Shown here piece after piece: positions 1 to 8,408 of a DNA stretch of 64,000 nt (positions are counted from its first letter, which is position 1; each line of letters starts with the position of its first letter). A model generated the notes under the pieces. It saw nothing but the letters and a program-made list of their open reading frames with translations. It was not told the DNA's origin and did no database searches. This DNA comes from Pyrinomonadaceae bacterium (GTDB lineage: Bacteria; Acidobacteriota; Blastocatellia; Pyrinomonadales; Pyrinomonadaceae). The stretch lies in assembly GCA_021228405.1 (NCBI GenBank), contig JAJQRF010000001.1:620001-684000 (forward strand), given 5' to 3'. The translations under genes and the position numbers were made by a program.

Positions 1-1379
1 ATCGTCCTTCGGAAAATTTCCGTGATTTTTTCGATGATGAAAACGACATTTTTATCGGTCGTGTGCCGGGAAGATTGGACGTGATGGGCGGAATTGCCGA
101 TTATTCCGGCTCGCTCGTTCTCGAAATGCCGACCGCCGAAGCGACTTTAACGGCTTTGCAGAAAACCGTCGAAAGAACGCTGAAAATCTTCAGTCTTTCC
201 GATCACGGAAATTTGCTGTTTGAGATGAAGCTCGCCGAATTTGAAAGCGGAGGTGAACCGATTTTTTACGATAAAGCGCGTGAATATTTTTCGCAAAAAG
301 CCGAAGATCACTGGGCTTCATACGTTGCAGGAGTTTTTCTCGTTTTGATGCGCGAAAAGAAATTTCGATTTTCTCAAGGCGCGAAGATTTTGATTTCTTC
401 AAAAGTTCCGCGCGGCAAAGGCGTGAGTTCGTCTGCCGCGCTCGAAGTTTCGACGATGCAGGCGGTTGCGGCGGCTTTCGGTATCGAATTGAGCGGAAAG
501 GAAACCGCGAACTTGTGTCAAAAGGTTGAAAATCTGATCGTCGGCGCGGCGTGCGGCGTGATGGACCAGATGACTTCGGCTTGCGGCGTAGAAAATCGTT
601 TAATGGCAATGCTTTGCCAGCCTGCCGAATTGCAGGCACCGATAAAAATTCCCGACGAGATCGAATTCTGGGGAATCGACTCGGGCGTTCGTCACGCGGT
701 TGTCGGAGCAGATTACGGCTCGGTTCGTGTCGGCGCGTTTATGGGTTTTCGGATAATTTCCGAAATCGCCGGATTGAAAATTGAAAATCTGGAAGAAAAC
801 CGCGTAAAGATCGAAGATTTGCGTTGGAATAATTCGCTTTCAAATGTTATGCCTTCAGAATTTGAACAATATTTTGCCGATAAAATTCCCGAAAAGATAA
901 GTGGTCGGGAGTTTCTGCAAAAATATCACGGCACGACCGACGCGGTGACGAAGATCGAACCTGAAAAAGTTTATTCTGTAAAAAAGCCGACCGCACACGC
1001 CGTTTATGAACATTTTCGTGTTCGTGCGTTTGCCGAAATTTTGAAAAGCGGACTGAACGAAAATAAATTAAATCTGCTCGGCGAATTGATGTTTCAGTCG
1101 CACGCAAGCTATGCGGCTTGCGGTTTGTGCGAAAGGGGAACGAATCTTTTGGTCGAACTCGTTCGGCAAGATAACGGGGAAAACCTGTTCGGAGCGAAGA
1201 TAACGGGCGGCGGAAGCGGCGGCACGGTCGCAGTTCTGGCAAGTCGCGGAAGCGAAAATGAAATAAAAAAAATCGTCGAAAGATACGAAGCGGAAACGAA
1301 TCTGAATTCTTATATCTTTAAGGATTCTTCGCCCGGTGCTTTTGAATTCGGCACTTTAAGATTGCGGAATATTTTGTGA
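1..1379 (+). CDS. L-arabinokinase-like GHMP kinase (5' end outside window)
   Basis: GHMP-superfamily sugar kinase that would phosphorylate L-arabinose (or galactose) at C1 in the cytoplasm. The frame is open to the window edge: codons upstream of the GTG at 63 read on without a stop, so the N-terminus is missing and that GTG is probably internal. The sugar-binding segment GRLDVMGGIADYSG, just after that GTG, resembles plant ARA1 arabinokinase as I recall it rather than the GRTNEHTDYN signature of galactokinases. The ATP-binding motif is PRGKGVSSSAALE, and a glycine-rich GAKITGGGSGG segment lies near the C-terminus. It sits just upstream of a CUT2 sugar importer on the same strand. Galactokinase is the main alternative; the kinase fold itself is secure. 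Confidence 0.75.
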   Translation, partial: RPSENFRDFFDDENDIFIGRVPGRLDVMGGIADYSGSLVLEMPTAEATLTALQKTVERTLKIFSLSDHGNLLFEMKLAEFESGGEPIFYDKAREYFSQKAEDHWASYVAGVFLVLMREKKFRFSQGAKILISSKVPRGKGVSSSAALEVSTMQAVAAAFGIELSGKETANLCQKVENLIVGAACGVMDQMTSACGVENRLMAMLCQPAELQAPIKIPDEIEFWGIDSGVRHAVVGADYGSVRVGAFMGFRIISEIAGLKIENLEENRVKIEDLRWNNSLSNVMPSEFEQYFADKIPEKISGREFLQKYHGTTDAVTKIEPEKVYSVKKPTAHAVYEHFRVRAFAEILKSGLNENKLNLLGELMFQSHASYAACGLCERGTNLLVELVRQDNGENLFGAKITGGGSGGTVAVLASRGSENEIKKIVERYEAETNLNSYIFKDSSPGAFEFGTLRLRNIL

Positions 1380-1388
1380 ATTTTCCGA

Positions 1389-1443
1389 GTATTTGGCTTA
1401 AATGATCGGCTTTTTTGTTGGACTGCCGGTAAACGCCAAATAC
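1389..1443. repeat. 9-bp inverted repeat in the kinase/importer spacer
   Basis: GTATTTGGC at 1389-1397 is repeated inverted as GCCAAATAC at 1435-1443. The loop of 37 bases is T-rich. It may be a weak terminator for the kinase or a regulatory palindrome upstream of the importer. No T-run follows the second arm, so terminator function is doubtful. Confidence 0.35.
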
Positions 1444-1522
1444 ATTGTTTCTATAAATTTATGTGCTATCATTCGGTCATTCCGAGCGATCGAATTTAAT
1501 TACTTCTAAAACTGGTAAAATT

Positions 1523-2518
1523 ATGAAAAAAATTCAAATTGTAATTCTTTGTGCAACCGCTTGTTTCGGTTTGTTTTCCTTTTCATGCAAAAAACAAACG
1601 GCAGACGGTGGAAACAATGCGGCGAAAACCGACGGGAAAAATCTGAAGCTTGCTTTTGTAACTAACAATACTTCGGATTATTGGACGATTGCCCGAAAAG
1701 GCGTTGAAAAAGCCGACGCGGAGTTAAATAACGTGACGGTTGAATTCAAGCTTCCGGGCGAAGGAACCGCCGCCGATCAGAAACGCATTATCGACGATCT
1801 GGTTTCGACGGGTGTGAACGGAATTGCGATCTCACCCGTCGATCCCGACAATCAAACTCAACTCATCAATGAAACGGCAAAGAAAACGCTCGTTCTGACG
1901 CAGGATTCGGATGCTCCGAAAAGCGACCGCGCACTCTACATCGGCACGGACAACGTTGCCGCCGGTCGCCAAGCCGGGGAATTAATTAAAGAAGCGTTAC
2001 CGAACGGCGGGAAAATTATGCTGTTCGTCGGAAAAAGCGATTCGCGCAATGCCGCTGAACGCGCTCAAGGAATCAAGGAATCGTTAAAGGATTCAAAGAT
2101 TGAAGTTATCGATACGCGCACCGACGACACCGACCGCGCCCGCGCAAAATCGAACGCGGCTGATACGCTTGTCAAATATCCCGACGTTGCCGCGCTGGTC
2201 GGGCTTTGGAGTTATAACGGTCCGGCGATTCTGAACGCTGTCAAAGACGCAAACAAGGTCGGACAGGTAAAGATCATTTGTTTCGACGAAGAAGCCGAAA
2301 CACTCGCGGGCGTAAAGGACGGTTCGATCTTTGCGACGGTCGTCCAACAGCCTTACGAGTTCGGTTATCAATCGGTTAAATTAATGGCGGAAATTCTGGG
2401 CGGCGACAAATCGAAAATCCCTGCCAGCAAACAAATCAACGTTCCGACGCTGATTATCAAAAAAGACTCCGTCGAAGAATTTGAGAAAAAGATCAACGCG
2501 CTTCGCGGACGCGGTTAG
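1523..2518 (+). CDS. Sugar ABC transporter substrate-binding lipoprotein (CUT2 / ribose-type)
   Basis: Periplasmic sugar-binding protein of the ribose/galactose (Peripla_BP_4) family feeding the ATPase and permease that follow. The ATG at 1523 was chosen over the in-frame ATG at 1463 because it starts directly with a lipoprotein signal peptide: MKKIQIV, a hydrophobic stretch and the lipobox FSFSC followed by KK. The 331-residue length fits the family. Typical segments are the first strand LKLAFVTNNTSDYW, the TGVNGIAISPVDPD loop and the inter-domain region ICFDEEAETLAG. The sugar is unknown. Its position next to an arabinokinase-like gene suggests a pentose such as L-arabinose, which is inference only. 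The 3' spacer is a heptamer repeat. Confidence 0.88.
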   Translation: MKKIQIVILCATACFGLFSFSCKKQTADGGNNAAKTDGKNLKLAFVTNNTSDYWTIARKGVEKADAELNNVTVEFKLPGEGTAADQKRIIDDLVSTGVNGIAISPVDPDNQTQLINETAKKTLVLTQDSDAPKSDRALYIGTDNVAAGRQAGELIKEALPNGGKIMLFVGKSDSRNAAERAQGIKESLKDSKIEVIDTRTDDTDRARAKSNAADTLVKYPDVAALVGLWSYNGPAILNAVKDANKVGQVKIICFDEEAETLAGVKDGSIFATVVQQPYEFGYQSVKLMAEILGGDKSKIPASKQINVPTLIIKKDSVEEFEKKINALRGRG

Positions 2519-2610
2519 ACAATTACGAATTTCAAATTACGAATTACGAATTTAAAGTAAAAACCTAAATCGTAATTCGTAATTGTTAATTCGTAATTCG
2601 TAATTGAATT
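2519..2610. repeat. Heptamer inverted-array element, word AATTACG
   Basis: It fills the whole spacer between the binding-protein stop (2516-2518) and the ATPase ATG (2611). The left arm at 2521-2555 consists of five 7-base units, mostly AATTACG. The right arm at 2571-2605 consists of five units, mostly CGTAATT, the exact reverse complement. A 15-base A-rich loop separates them. The arms could form a long imperfect hairpin. No Shine-Dalgarno sequence is left in front of the next gene. Confidence 0.9.
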
Positions 2611-4095
2611 ATGATTCTTCAAATGTCCAGGATCGGTAAGCGTTTTCCCGGTGTGATCGCACTCGGAGGGGTAGATTTCGAGATCGGTGCGGGCGAAGTG
2701 GTTGCGCTCGCGGGCGAAAACGGCGCGGGAAAATCTACTTTGATGAAGATTTTGGGCGGCGTTTACCAGCCTGATGACGGTCAGATTTTGATCGACGGAA
2801 ACCCGGTTTCGATTCGCGGTGTGGCGGACGCGACCGCGCACGGCATCGGGTTCGTTCACCAAGAATTGAACGTTCTGGATAATCTGACGGTCGCCGAAAA
2901 TGTCTATCTCGGACGTGAACCGCGCAGTTTCGGATTTCTCGTTGACCGTCAAAAACTAAACTCCGACACGGAAATTTATCTGAAAAGATTAGGTCTTGCG
3001 TTTTCGGGCAAAACCCCGCTCGGCGAACTTTCGATCGCGCAACAGCAAATGGTCGAAATCGCCAAAGCTCTTTCGATGAATGCGCGAATCGTCATTATGG
3101 ACGAACCGACTTCGAGCCTGACTTTGACCGAAACCGAAAAACTTTTGTCCGTCATCAAAGATTTAAGCAAACAAGGCGTGAGCATTATTTACATTTCGCA
3201 TCGGCTCGGCGAGATCGGGGAAATTGCCGACCGCGTGGTTGTTTTGCGCGACGGGAAAAACGCCGGAAGTCTGAAACGTGAAGAAATAAATCACGATGCA
3301 ATTGTGAAATTGATGGTCGGACGCGACATCGTTCGCAGAGAAAAACCGCCGTTTGAAACGGCTAAAACACCGGTCATCAAAGTTCGCGAGTTGAAAACAA
3401 AACGCTTTCCGGATCGAACGATTTCGTTTGAAGTGCGCAAAGGTGAGATTCTCGGCTTTGCGGGACTTGTCGGCGCAGGACGTTCGGAAGCGGCGCAGGC
3501 GATCTTCGGAGTTGACGCGCCGTTCGGCGGAACGGTTACGATTGACGGAAAACAGATTAAAATAAATTCGTCGCGGGATGCGATCAGGAACGGAATTTAT
3601 CTGATTCCCGAAGATCGGCGCAATTGCGGGCTGATTCTCGATTTCCCGATTCGCGAAAATGTCACGCTTCCCGCACTTTCGAGCTATTCATCGGGCGGAC
3701 TCATCAACAAATCAACGGAAACGAAAACCTCGCAGGAAATGTGTGCGAAATTGAACGTTAAGGCTCCGACGGTCGAATCGAACGCCGGAAATCTGAGCGG
3801 CGGAAATCAGCAGAAAGTCGTGCTGGCAAAATGGCTTTCGCTCGCTCCGAAATTGCTGATCTTTGACGAACCGACGCGCGGAATCGATGTCGGCGCAAAG
3901 GCGGAAATTTATCAACTGATGCGGAATCTGGCGGAAAACGGCGTGGCGATCGTTATGATTTCTTCGGATATGGAAGAAGTTTTAGGCGAAAGCGACCGCA
4001 TCGCCGTGATGCACGAAGGCGCAATTACGGGAATTTTAGACCGTGCCGAAGCGAACGAAGAAGCGGTAATGAAATTGGCTGTCGGACAGAATTAG
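2611..4095 (+). CDS. Sugar ABC transporter ATP-binding protein (RbsA/XylG type, two cassettes)
   Basis: Energises the CUT2 importer. Its 494 residues hold two tandem ABC cassettes, as usual for RbsA, XylG and AraG. The first has Walker A GENGAGKST at residues 35-43, signature LSIAQQQMVEIAKAL and Walker B IVIMDEPTSSL. The second has a degenerate Walker A (GLVGAGRSE), an intact signature LSGGNQQKVVLAKWL and Walker B LLIFDEPTRGID. A degenerate second P-loop is normal in this family. The gene lies between the binding protein and permease. Its start codon abuts a heptamer array and has no recognisable ribosome binding site. Confidence 0.92.
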   Translation: MILQMSRIGKRFPGVIALGGVDFEIGAGEVVALAGENGAGKSTLMKILGGVYQPDDGQILIDGNPVSIRGVADATAHGIGFVHQELNVLDNLTVAENVYLGREPRSFGFLVDRQKLNSDTEIYLKRLGLAFSGKTPLGELSIAQQQMVEIAKALSMNARIVIMDEPTSSLTLTETEKLLSVIKDLSKQGVSIIYISHRLGEIGEIADRVVVLRDGKNAGSLKREEINHDAIVKLMVGRDIVRREKPPFETAKTPVIKVRELKTKRFPDRTISFEVRKGEILGFAGLVGAGRSEAAQAIFGVDAPFGGTVTIDGKQIKINSSRDAIRNGIYLIPEDRRNCGLILDFPIRENVTLPALSSYSSGGLINKSTETKTSQEMCAKLNVKAPTVESNAGNLSGGNQQKVVLAKWLSLAPKLLIFDEPTRGIDVGAKAEIYQLMRNLAENGVAIVMISSDMEEVLGESDRIAVMHEGAITGILDRAEANEEAVMKLAVGQN

Positions 4096-4176
4096 TCAAA
4101 AGTCCGAAGTCTTGGGTCAAAAGAATAAAGTTCGGACTCAGCACTCAGGGCTTCAGACTCCAGACTTTAACTTTCT
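4096..4176. repeat. Heptamer inverted-array element, word AGACTCC / GGAGTCT-like
   Basis: It occupies the entire ATPase-permease spacer. Ten consecutive 7-base units can be read in one uninterrupted phase from 4099 to 4168. The first three (for example AAAGTCC and GAAGTCT) are near reverse complements of the last ones (AGACTCC at 4155-4161 and AGACTTT at 4162-4168). The outer 14-base arms pair at 12 of 14 positions. Confidence 0.85.
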
Positions 4177-5124
4177 ATGAGAAAAGAACTCGGAACATTT
4201 ATTTTACTCGTCGTTTTGTGCATCGTCCTGGCGATACTGAATCCCGTTTTTCTCGATGCCGCAAATTTGCAAAATCTGGCGCGGTTGATCGGTATTTACG
4301 GCATTTTCAGCATCGGTCTGGGTTTGGTCATTATCACGGGCGGCATCGATCTGTCGGTCGGTTCGGTCTTTGCGCTGTTGGGCGTTTTGCTTTCGATATT
4401 TCTCGTCGAATGGCAATTGCCGGCAGTTGTCGCAGTTTGTGCGGTTATCGCGATCACGACGATTCTCGGCGTTTTCAACGGTTTATTGATTACAAAATTA
4501 AAAATGCAGCCGTTTATCGTGACGTTGTGCGGACTGCTTTTTTATCGCGGTTTGGCGCGTTATGTTGCCGATGACGAAACAAAAGGATTCGGCGCGGCGG
4601 CGGGTTTTGAAACCTTGCAAAGTATGGCAACGGGTAGTGTCGGCGGAGTTCCGACACCGTTTATTATTTTGATCTTGATTAGCATAATCGCGTGGATCGT
4701 GCTTCATCGTTCGATCTTCGGACGTTATCTGTTTGCTGTCGGGCGCAACGAAACGGCGGCGCGTTATTCGGGAATAAACTCCGATTCGATCATTACGGGC
4801 GCGTATGTTTTGTGCGGATTGCTGGCGGGAGCTGCGGGAGTTTTGCTGGCATTTTATACGAATTCGATCTCGCCTTCGTCGCACGGAAATTCCTACGAAC
4901 TTTACGGAATTGCGGCGGCGGTTTTGGGCGGATGCAGTTTGCGCGGCGGTTCAGGTTCGATTATTGGCATTTTAATCGGAACGGCTTTGTTGCAGGTTTT
5001 GCAAAATCTCGTCAATCTCTTGGGCATTCCGAGTTCACTTAATTTTGCGGTTATGGGCGTTGTGATCCTGATCGGTGTTATTGCCGACCAAATCCTGCAA
5101 AACAGACCAGCTAAGGCAAAATAA
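4177..5124 (+). CDS. Sugar ABC transporter permease (RbsC type)
   Basis: Inner-membrane permease of the CUT2 importer, 315 residues and strongly hydrophobic throughout. The family hallmark ITGGIDLSVGS appears near residues 50-60, followed by the NGLLITKLKMQPFIVTL segment and the late AAVLGGCSLRGGSGS segment, all typical of RbsC/XylH proteins. It completes the SBP-ATPase-permease trio and is probably co-transcribed with them. The next gene starts about 10 bases after its stop. The transported sugar cannot be told from the permease. Confidence 0.9.
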   Translation: MRKELGTFILLVVLCIVLAILNPVFLDAANLQNLARLIGIYGIFSIGLGLVIITGGIDLSVGSVFALLGVLLSIFLVEWQLPAVVAVCAVIAITTILGVFNGLLITKLKMQPFIVTLCGLLFYRGLARYVADDETKGFGAAAGFETLQSMATGSVGGVPTPFIILILISIIAWIVLHRSIFGRYLFAVGRNETAARYSGINSDSIITGAYVLCGLLAGAAGVLLAFYTNSISPSSHGNSYELYGIAAAVLGGCSLRGGSGSIIGILIGTALLQVLQNLVNLLGIPSSLNFAVMGVVILIGVIADQILQNRPAKAK

Positions 5125-5134
5125 AAGGACAGAA

Positions 5135-6007
5135 ATGATGAAGTTTTTATTGCTAATTTCGTTTATTTTTTTGATTTCGGCTAATTTTATGGCGCAAACG
5201 CCGCTCAGACTCTGGAATGAAGATGCGCCGAACGCGCTCGGAAAAGAAGCCGCCGATATTCCCGAAATAAAACCTTTTCCAGCCGCGAAAGAGAAAGCGA
5301 CGGGCGCGGCGATTCTCGTTTTGCCTGGCGGCGGCTACGGGCATTTGTCCGAAATCAAAGAAGGAAGCGCGGTCGCCGAATGGCTGAATTCGCTCGGGAT
5401 TTCGGCATTTGTCTTGAAATACAGGCTCGGACCGAAATACGGACAGCCGAATCAATTGCTCGATGCCGCACGCGCTTTACGGACGATTCGCGCCCGCGCC
5501 AAAGAGTGGAATCTGGATGAAAAACGCATCGGAATTTTAGGTTTTTCGGCGGGCGGGCATCTGGCTTCGACGCTTTCGACGCATTTCGATGCGGGAAAAC
5601 CGGACGCGAAAGACGAAATCGAAAGAGCAAGTTCGCGTCCCGATCTGCAAATTTTGATCTATCCTGTCATTACGATGGGAGAATTTACGCATCAGGGCTC
5701 AAAGAAAAACCTGCTCGGCGAAAATCCGTCTGCCGAACTCGTTCAAAAATATTCAAACGAATTGCAGGTAACAAAAGAAACGCCGCCTGCTTTTCTGGTT
5801 CATACAATGAACGACACGGCGGTTCCCGTTGAAAACAGTTTGCAGTTTGTTGCAGGGTTGCGGAAAAACGGCGTTCCCTTTGAATTTCATCTTTACGAAC
5901 AAGGTCCGCACGGGTTCGGACTTGCGCCGACGAATCCGTATCTGAACAGTTGGGCGGAAAGATGCGCCGATTGGCTGAGATTGCATAACTTCGCCGCGAA
6001 GAAATAG
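5135..6007 (+). CDS. Secreted alpha/beta-hydrolase esterase (acetyl-esterase type)
   Basis: Putative carbohydrate esterase exported to the periplasm. The start at ATG 5135 (or 5138) has AGGA just upstream, and a signal peptide ending ANFMAQ follows; the longer frame from 5075 overlaps the permease and is not credible. The alpha/beta-hydrolase fold is visible as the oxyanion segment LPGGGYGHLS, the nucleophile elbow GFSAGG with Ser about residue 138, VHTMNDTAVP with the likely catalytic Asp, and HGFG with the catalytic His. Such proteins are often annotated as acetylxylan or pectin acetylesterases. The substrate is uncertain, but deacetylation of pectic oligomers fits the neighbours. Confidence 0.8.
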   Translation: MMKFLLLISFIFLISANFMAQTPLRLWNEDAPNALGKEAADIPEIKPFPAAKEKATGAAILVLPGGGYGHLSEIKEGSAVAEWLNSLGISAFVLKYRLGPKYGQPNQLLDAARALRTIRARAKEWNLDEKRIGILGFSAGGHLASTLSTHFDAGKPDAKDEIERASSRPDLQILIYPVITMGEFTHQGSKKNLLGENPSAELVQKYSNELQVTKETPPAFLVHTMNDTAVPVENSLQFVAGLRKNGVPFEFHLYEQGPHGFGLAPTNPYLNSWAERCADWLRLHNFAAKK

Positions 6008-6113
6008 AAATTACAGACACGAAAAATCACAAAATGGTCTGAACTAAATTATTGTTTTTTCATTTATTTCTTCCGTGTAGTTTCGTGCTTGTTCGTGGCT
6101 AACTAAAAAATTT
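6008..6113. repeat. Inverted element ending in GTTCGTGGCTAA
   Basis: It fills the spacer between the esterase and the GH2 gene. The left part has ACAGACACGAAAAATCAC. The right part (about 6068-6102) has CGTGTAG, TTTCGTG and GTTCGTGGCTAA repeated at roughly ten-base spacing. The right end resembles the ends of the elements at 33624 and 35237, which finish TTCGCGGCTAA. No Shine-Dalgarno sequence remains before the GH2 ATG. Confidence 0.6.
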
Positions 6114-8408
6114 ATGAAAGATTCAAAATTAAATCGTCGGAATTTTCTAAAAACGAGCGCGCTCGGCGCGGCTGGAATTTCTCTGCTTGCAAATTCCAAA
6201 AATGCTTCTGCGGCAGAGTTGATCGCCTTACCCAATCAGATTTCGCAACGCCAGATCATCCCGCTGAATCGCGCCTGGCTTTACAGCGAAAAATTTACGC
6301 CCGAAGCGGTTCAGCCGAAATTTGATGATAAATCGTTTGCGGTCGTGAATCTTCCGCACACAAATAAAATGATGCCGCTCAACAGTTTTGATGAACAGGA
6401 ATATTGTTTCGTTTCGATTTACCGAAAGAAATTCAAATTGCCGAAAGGAATTGAGAACAAGAGAGTTTTCATAGATTTCGGCGGTGTGATGACGGCGGCG
6501 AAAATTTATCTGAACGGTCAGTTAATCGGCGAAAATAAAGGCGGTTACAACGATTTTTCTTTTGAACTGACGAAGAATTTAGATTTCAAAGGTGAAAATG
6601 TGCTCGCCGTCGAAGTCGATTCGACCGAACGTAAAGACATTCCGCCGTTCGGAAATCTAATCGATTATCTAACTTTCGGCGGCATTTACCGCGATGTAAA
6701 TCTACGCATCGTCAATGAAACTTTTATCGAAAATGTTTTCGCGAAACCGTCGGATGTTTTAACGGACAATCGAAAATTAAATATCAAAGTTTTTTTGCAA
6801 GGTGCGCCTAAAAAATTGAAAATAACTGCTAAATTATATGACGGTGAAAAAGTAGAACAAGGTGAAACGGCAACTGAATCGAAAAATGTTGTCGAGATAA
6901 ATTTCGACAAACTTCAAAACTTTCAGCTTTGGGATATTGATAATCCGAAACGCTACGAACTTGATCTTATTTTGTCGGACGGCACGCAAACGGTTGATAT
7001 TTACAATTTACGGTTTGGTTTTCGTGAAGCAAAATTCACCGATCAGGGATTTTTTCTCAACGGCAAACCTCTAAAATTGCGGGGCTTGAATCGTCATCAG
7101 ACTTTCCCCTGGATCGGAAACGCGATGCCGTTACGCGGACAGAAACGCGACGCCTGGATTTTGCGGAAGGAATTGAAATGCAACATCGTGCGCACTTCGC
7201 ATTATATGCAGTCGCCGCATTTTCTCGACGCTTGCGACGAATACGGGCTTTTAGTTTTGGAAGAAATTCCGGGCTGGCAGCACATCGGCGATAAAGCGTG
7301 GCAGGATTTGGCGGTGCGCGATGTCGAAGCGATGATTCGGCGCGACTGGAATCATCCGTCGATCGTTCTCTGGGGTGTGCGCATCAACGAATCGGGCGAC
7401 AATACCGAATTTTACAAACGAACGAACGCTAAAGCGCACGAATTGGACGATTCGCGTCAAACAGGCGGAATCCGCAACAAATACGATTCGGAATTTATGG
7501 AAGATGTTTTCACGATGAACGATTTCCGCTTCCCGATTCGCCCGCCGCGTCATCCGCTTTATCTCGTCACCGAAACGAACGGGCATATGTATCCGACGAA
7601 ACGCGCCGACAACGTCGAGCGAATCCGCGAACACACGCATCGCCACGCGCGTTTTCACGATCAAATCGCGTCGGACGTTCAATACGCGGGCGGTTTGGCT
7701 TGGTGCGCCTTCGATTACAACACGCACGATTATTTCGGTTCGGGCGACCGAATTTGCTATCACGGCGTTTCGGACATTTTCCGTCTGCCGAAACCGGCGG
7801 CAGGATTTTACAGATCGCAATGCGAACCGACCGAGGAGATCGTCATCGAACCCGCATTCGATTGGGCAGGCGGCGACGAAGGCGATTTCTTTAAAGAAGC
7901 TCTGATCTGTTCAAATTGCGAAAAATTAAAAGTTTATGTGGCGGGCAATCTGGTCGGCGAGATCGAACCCGATCGCCAAACATATCAGCATCTGAAATTT
8001 CCGCCGTTCTCGATAAATTTGAAAGCCGCGCTTTTGAAAAAATGGGGCGATCTGAAAATCGAAGGATACATCGGCGGAAAACTGGTCGGAACGCGGATGA
8101 TGTCGGGTAAAGGAGTTGACCAAAAATTTATCGTCGAAGCTGACGATAAACAGATAAACGCCGATGGAATCGATCTGACGCGGATCGTTTTCCGTGTCGC
8201 GGACGAATTCGGAAATACACGTCCGTTCGCCTTCGGAGTCATTCAATTTTCGGTCGAGAACGGCGAAATTGTCGGCGATAATCCGTTCGCGTTGAGCGGC
8301 GGGTGCGGAGCGGTCTGGGTCAGATCGACCGGAAAAAAAGGCGTGATTCGCCTTTCGGCAAAACACGCCCGACTCGGCACGAAAATCGTTGAAATAACTG
8401 CCGTCTAA
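6114..8408 (+). CDS. Tat-exported glycoside hydrolase family 2 (beta-galactosidase-like)
   Basis: Periplasmic or extracellular GH2 enzyme of 764 residues. The N-terminus has a twin-arginine signal, NRRNFLKTSALGAAG. Domain order is a jelly-roll sugar-binding domain (SIYRKKFKLP, IYLNGQLIGENKGGYN), an immunoglobulin-like domain, then a TIM barrel. The barrel shows the acid/base motif GVRINES with Glu about 426 and a candidate nucleophile in LVTETNG, Glu about 487. Beta-galactosidase is the usual activity, and galactan or galactosyl side chains of rhamnogalacturonan are plausible substrates; beta-glucuronidase or beta-mannosidase cannot be excluded. Its stop directly abuts the stop of the convergent downstream gene. 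Confidence 0.85.
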   Translation: MKDSKLNRRNFLKTSALGAAGISLLANSKNASAAELIALPNQISQRQIIPLNRAWLYSEKFTPEAVQPKFDDKSFAVVNLPHTNKMMPLNSFDEQEYCFVSIYRKKFKLPKGIENKRVFIDFGGVMTAAKIYLNGQLIGENKGGYNDFSFELTKNLDFKGENVLAVEVDSTERKDIPPFGNLIDYLTFGGIYRDVNLRIVNETFIENVFAKPSDVLTDNRKLNIKVFLQGAPKKLKITAKLYDGEKVEQGETATESKNVVEINFDKLQNFQLWDIDNPKRYELDLILSDGTQTVDIYNLRFGFREAKFTDQGFFLNGKPLKLRGLNRHQTFPWIGNAMPLRGQKRDAWILRKELKCNIVRTSHYMQSPHFLDACDEYGLLVLEEIPGWQHIGDKAWQDLAVRDVEAMIRRDWNHPSIVLWGVRINESGDNTEFYKRTNAKAHELDDSRQTGGIRNKYDSEFMEDVFTMNDFRFPIRPPRHPLYLVTETNGHMYPTKRADNVERIREHTHRHARFHDQIASDVQYAGGLAWCAFDYNTHDYFGSGDRICYHGVSDIFRLPKPAAGFYRSQCEPTEEIVIEPAFDWAGGDEGDFFKEALICSNCEKLKVYVAGNLVGEIEPDRQTYQHLKFPPFSINLKAALLKKWGDLKIEGYIGGKLVGTRMMSGKGVDQKFIVEADDKQINADGIDLTRIVFRVADEFGNTRPFAFGVIQFSVENGEIVGDNPFALSGGCGAVWVRSTGKKGVIRLSAKHARLGTKIVEITAV

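Noticed and set aside
2519-2610. CRISPR array interpretation of the short repeats
   Set aside because: Units are 7 bases with no spacers and are arranged as two inverted arms; no cas genes are present.
2515-2952. Minus-strand frame of 145 codons
   Set aside because: It reads the complement of a conserved ABC ATPase and the heptamer array; the KFVIRNLKFVIV-type repeats are translated heptamers.
7251-7820. Minus-strand frame of 189 codons
   Set aside because: Shadow of the GH2 coding sequence; Arg/Val-rich with no domain.
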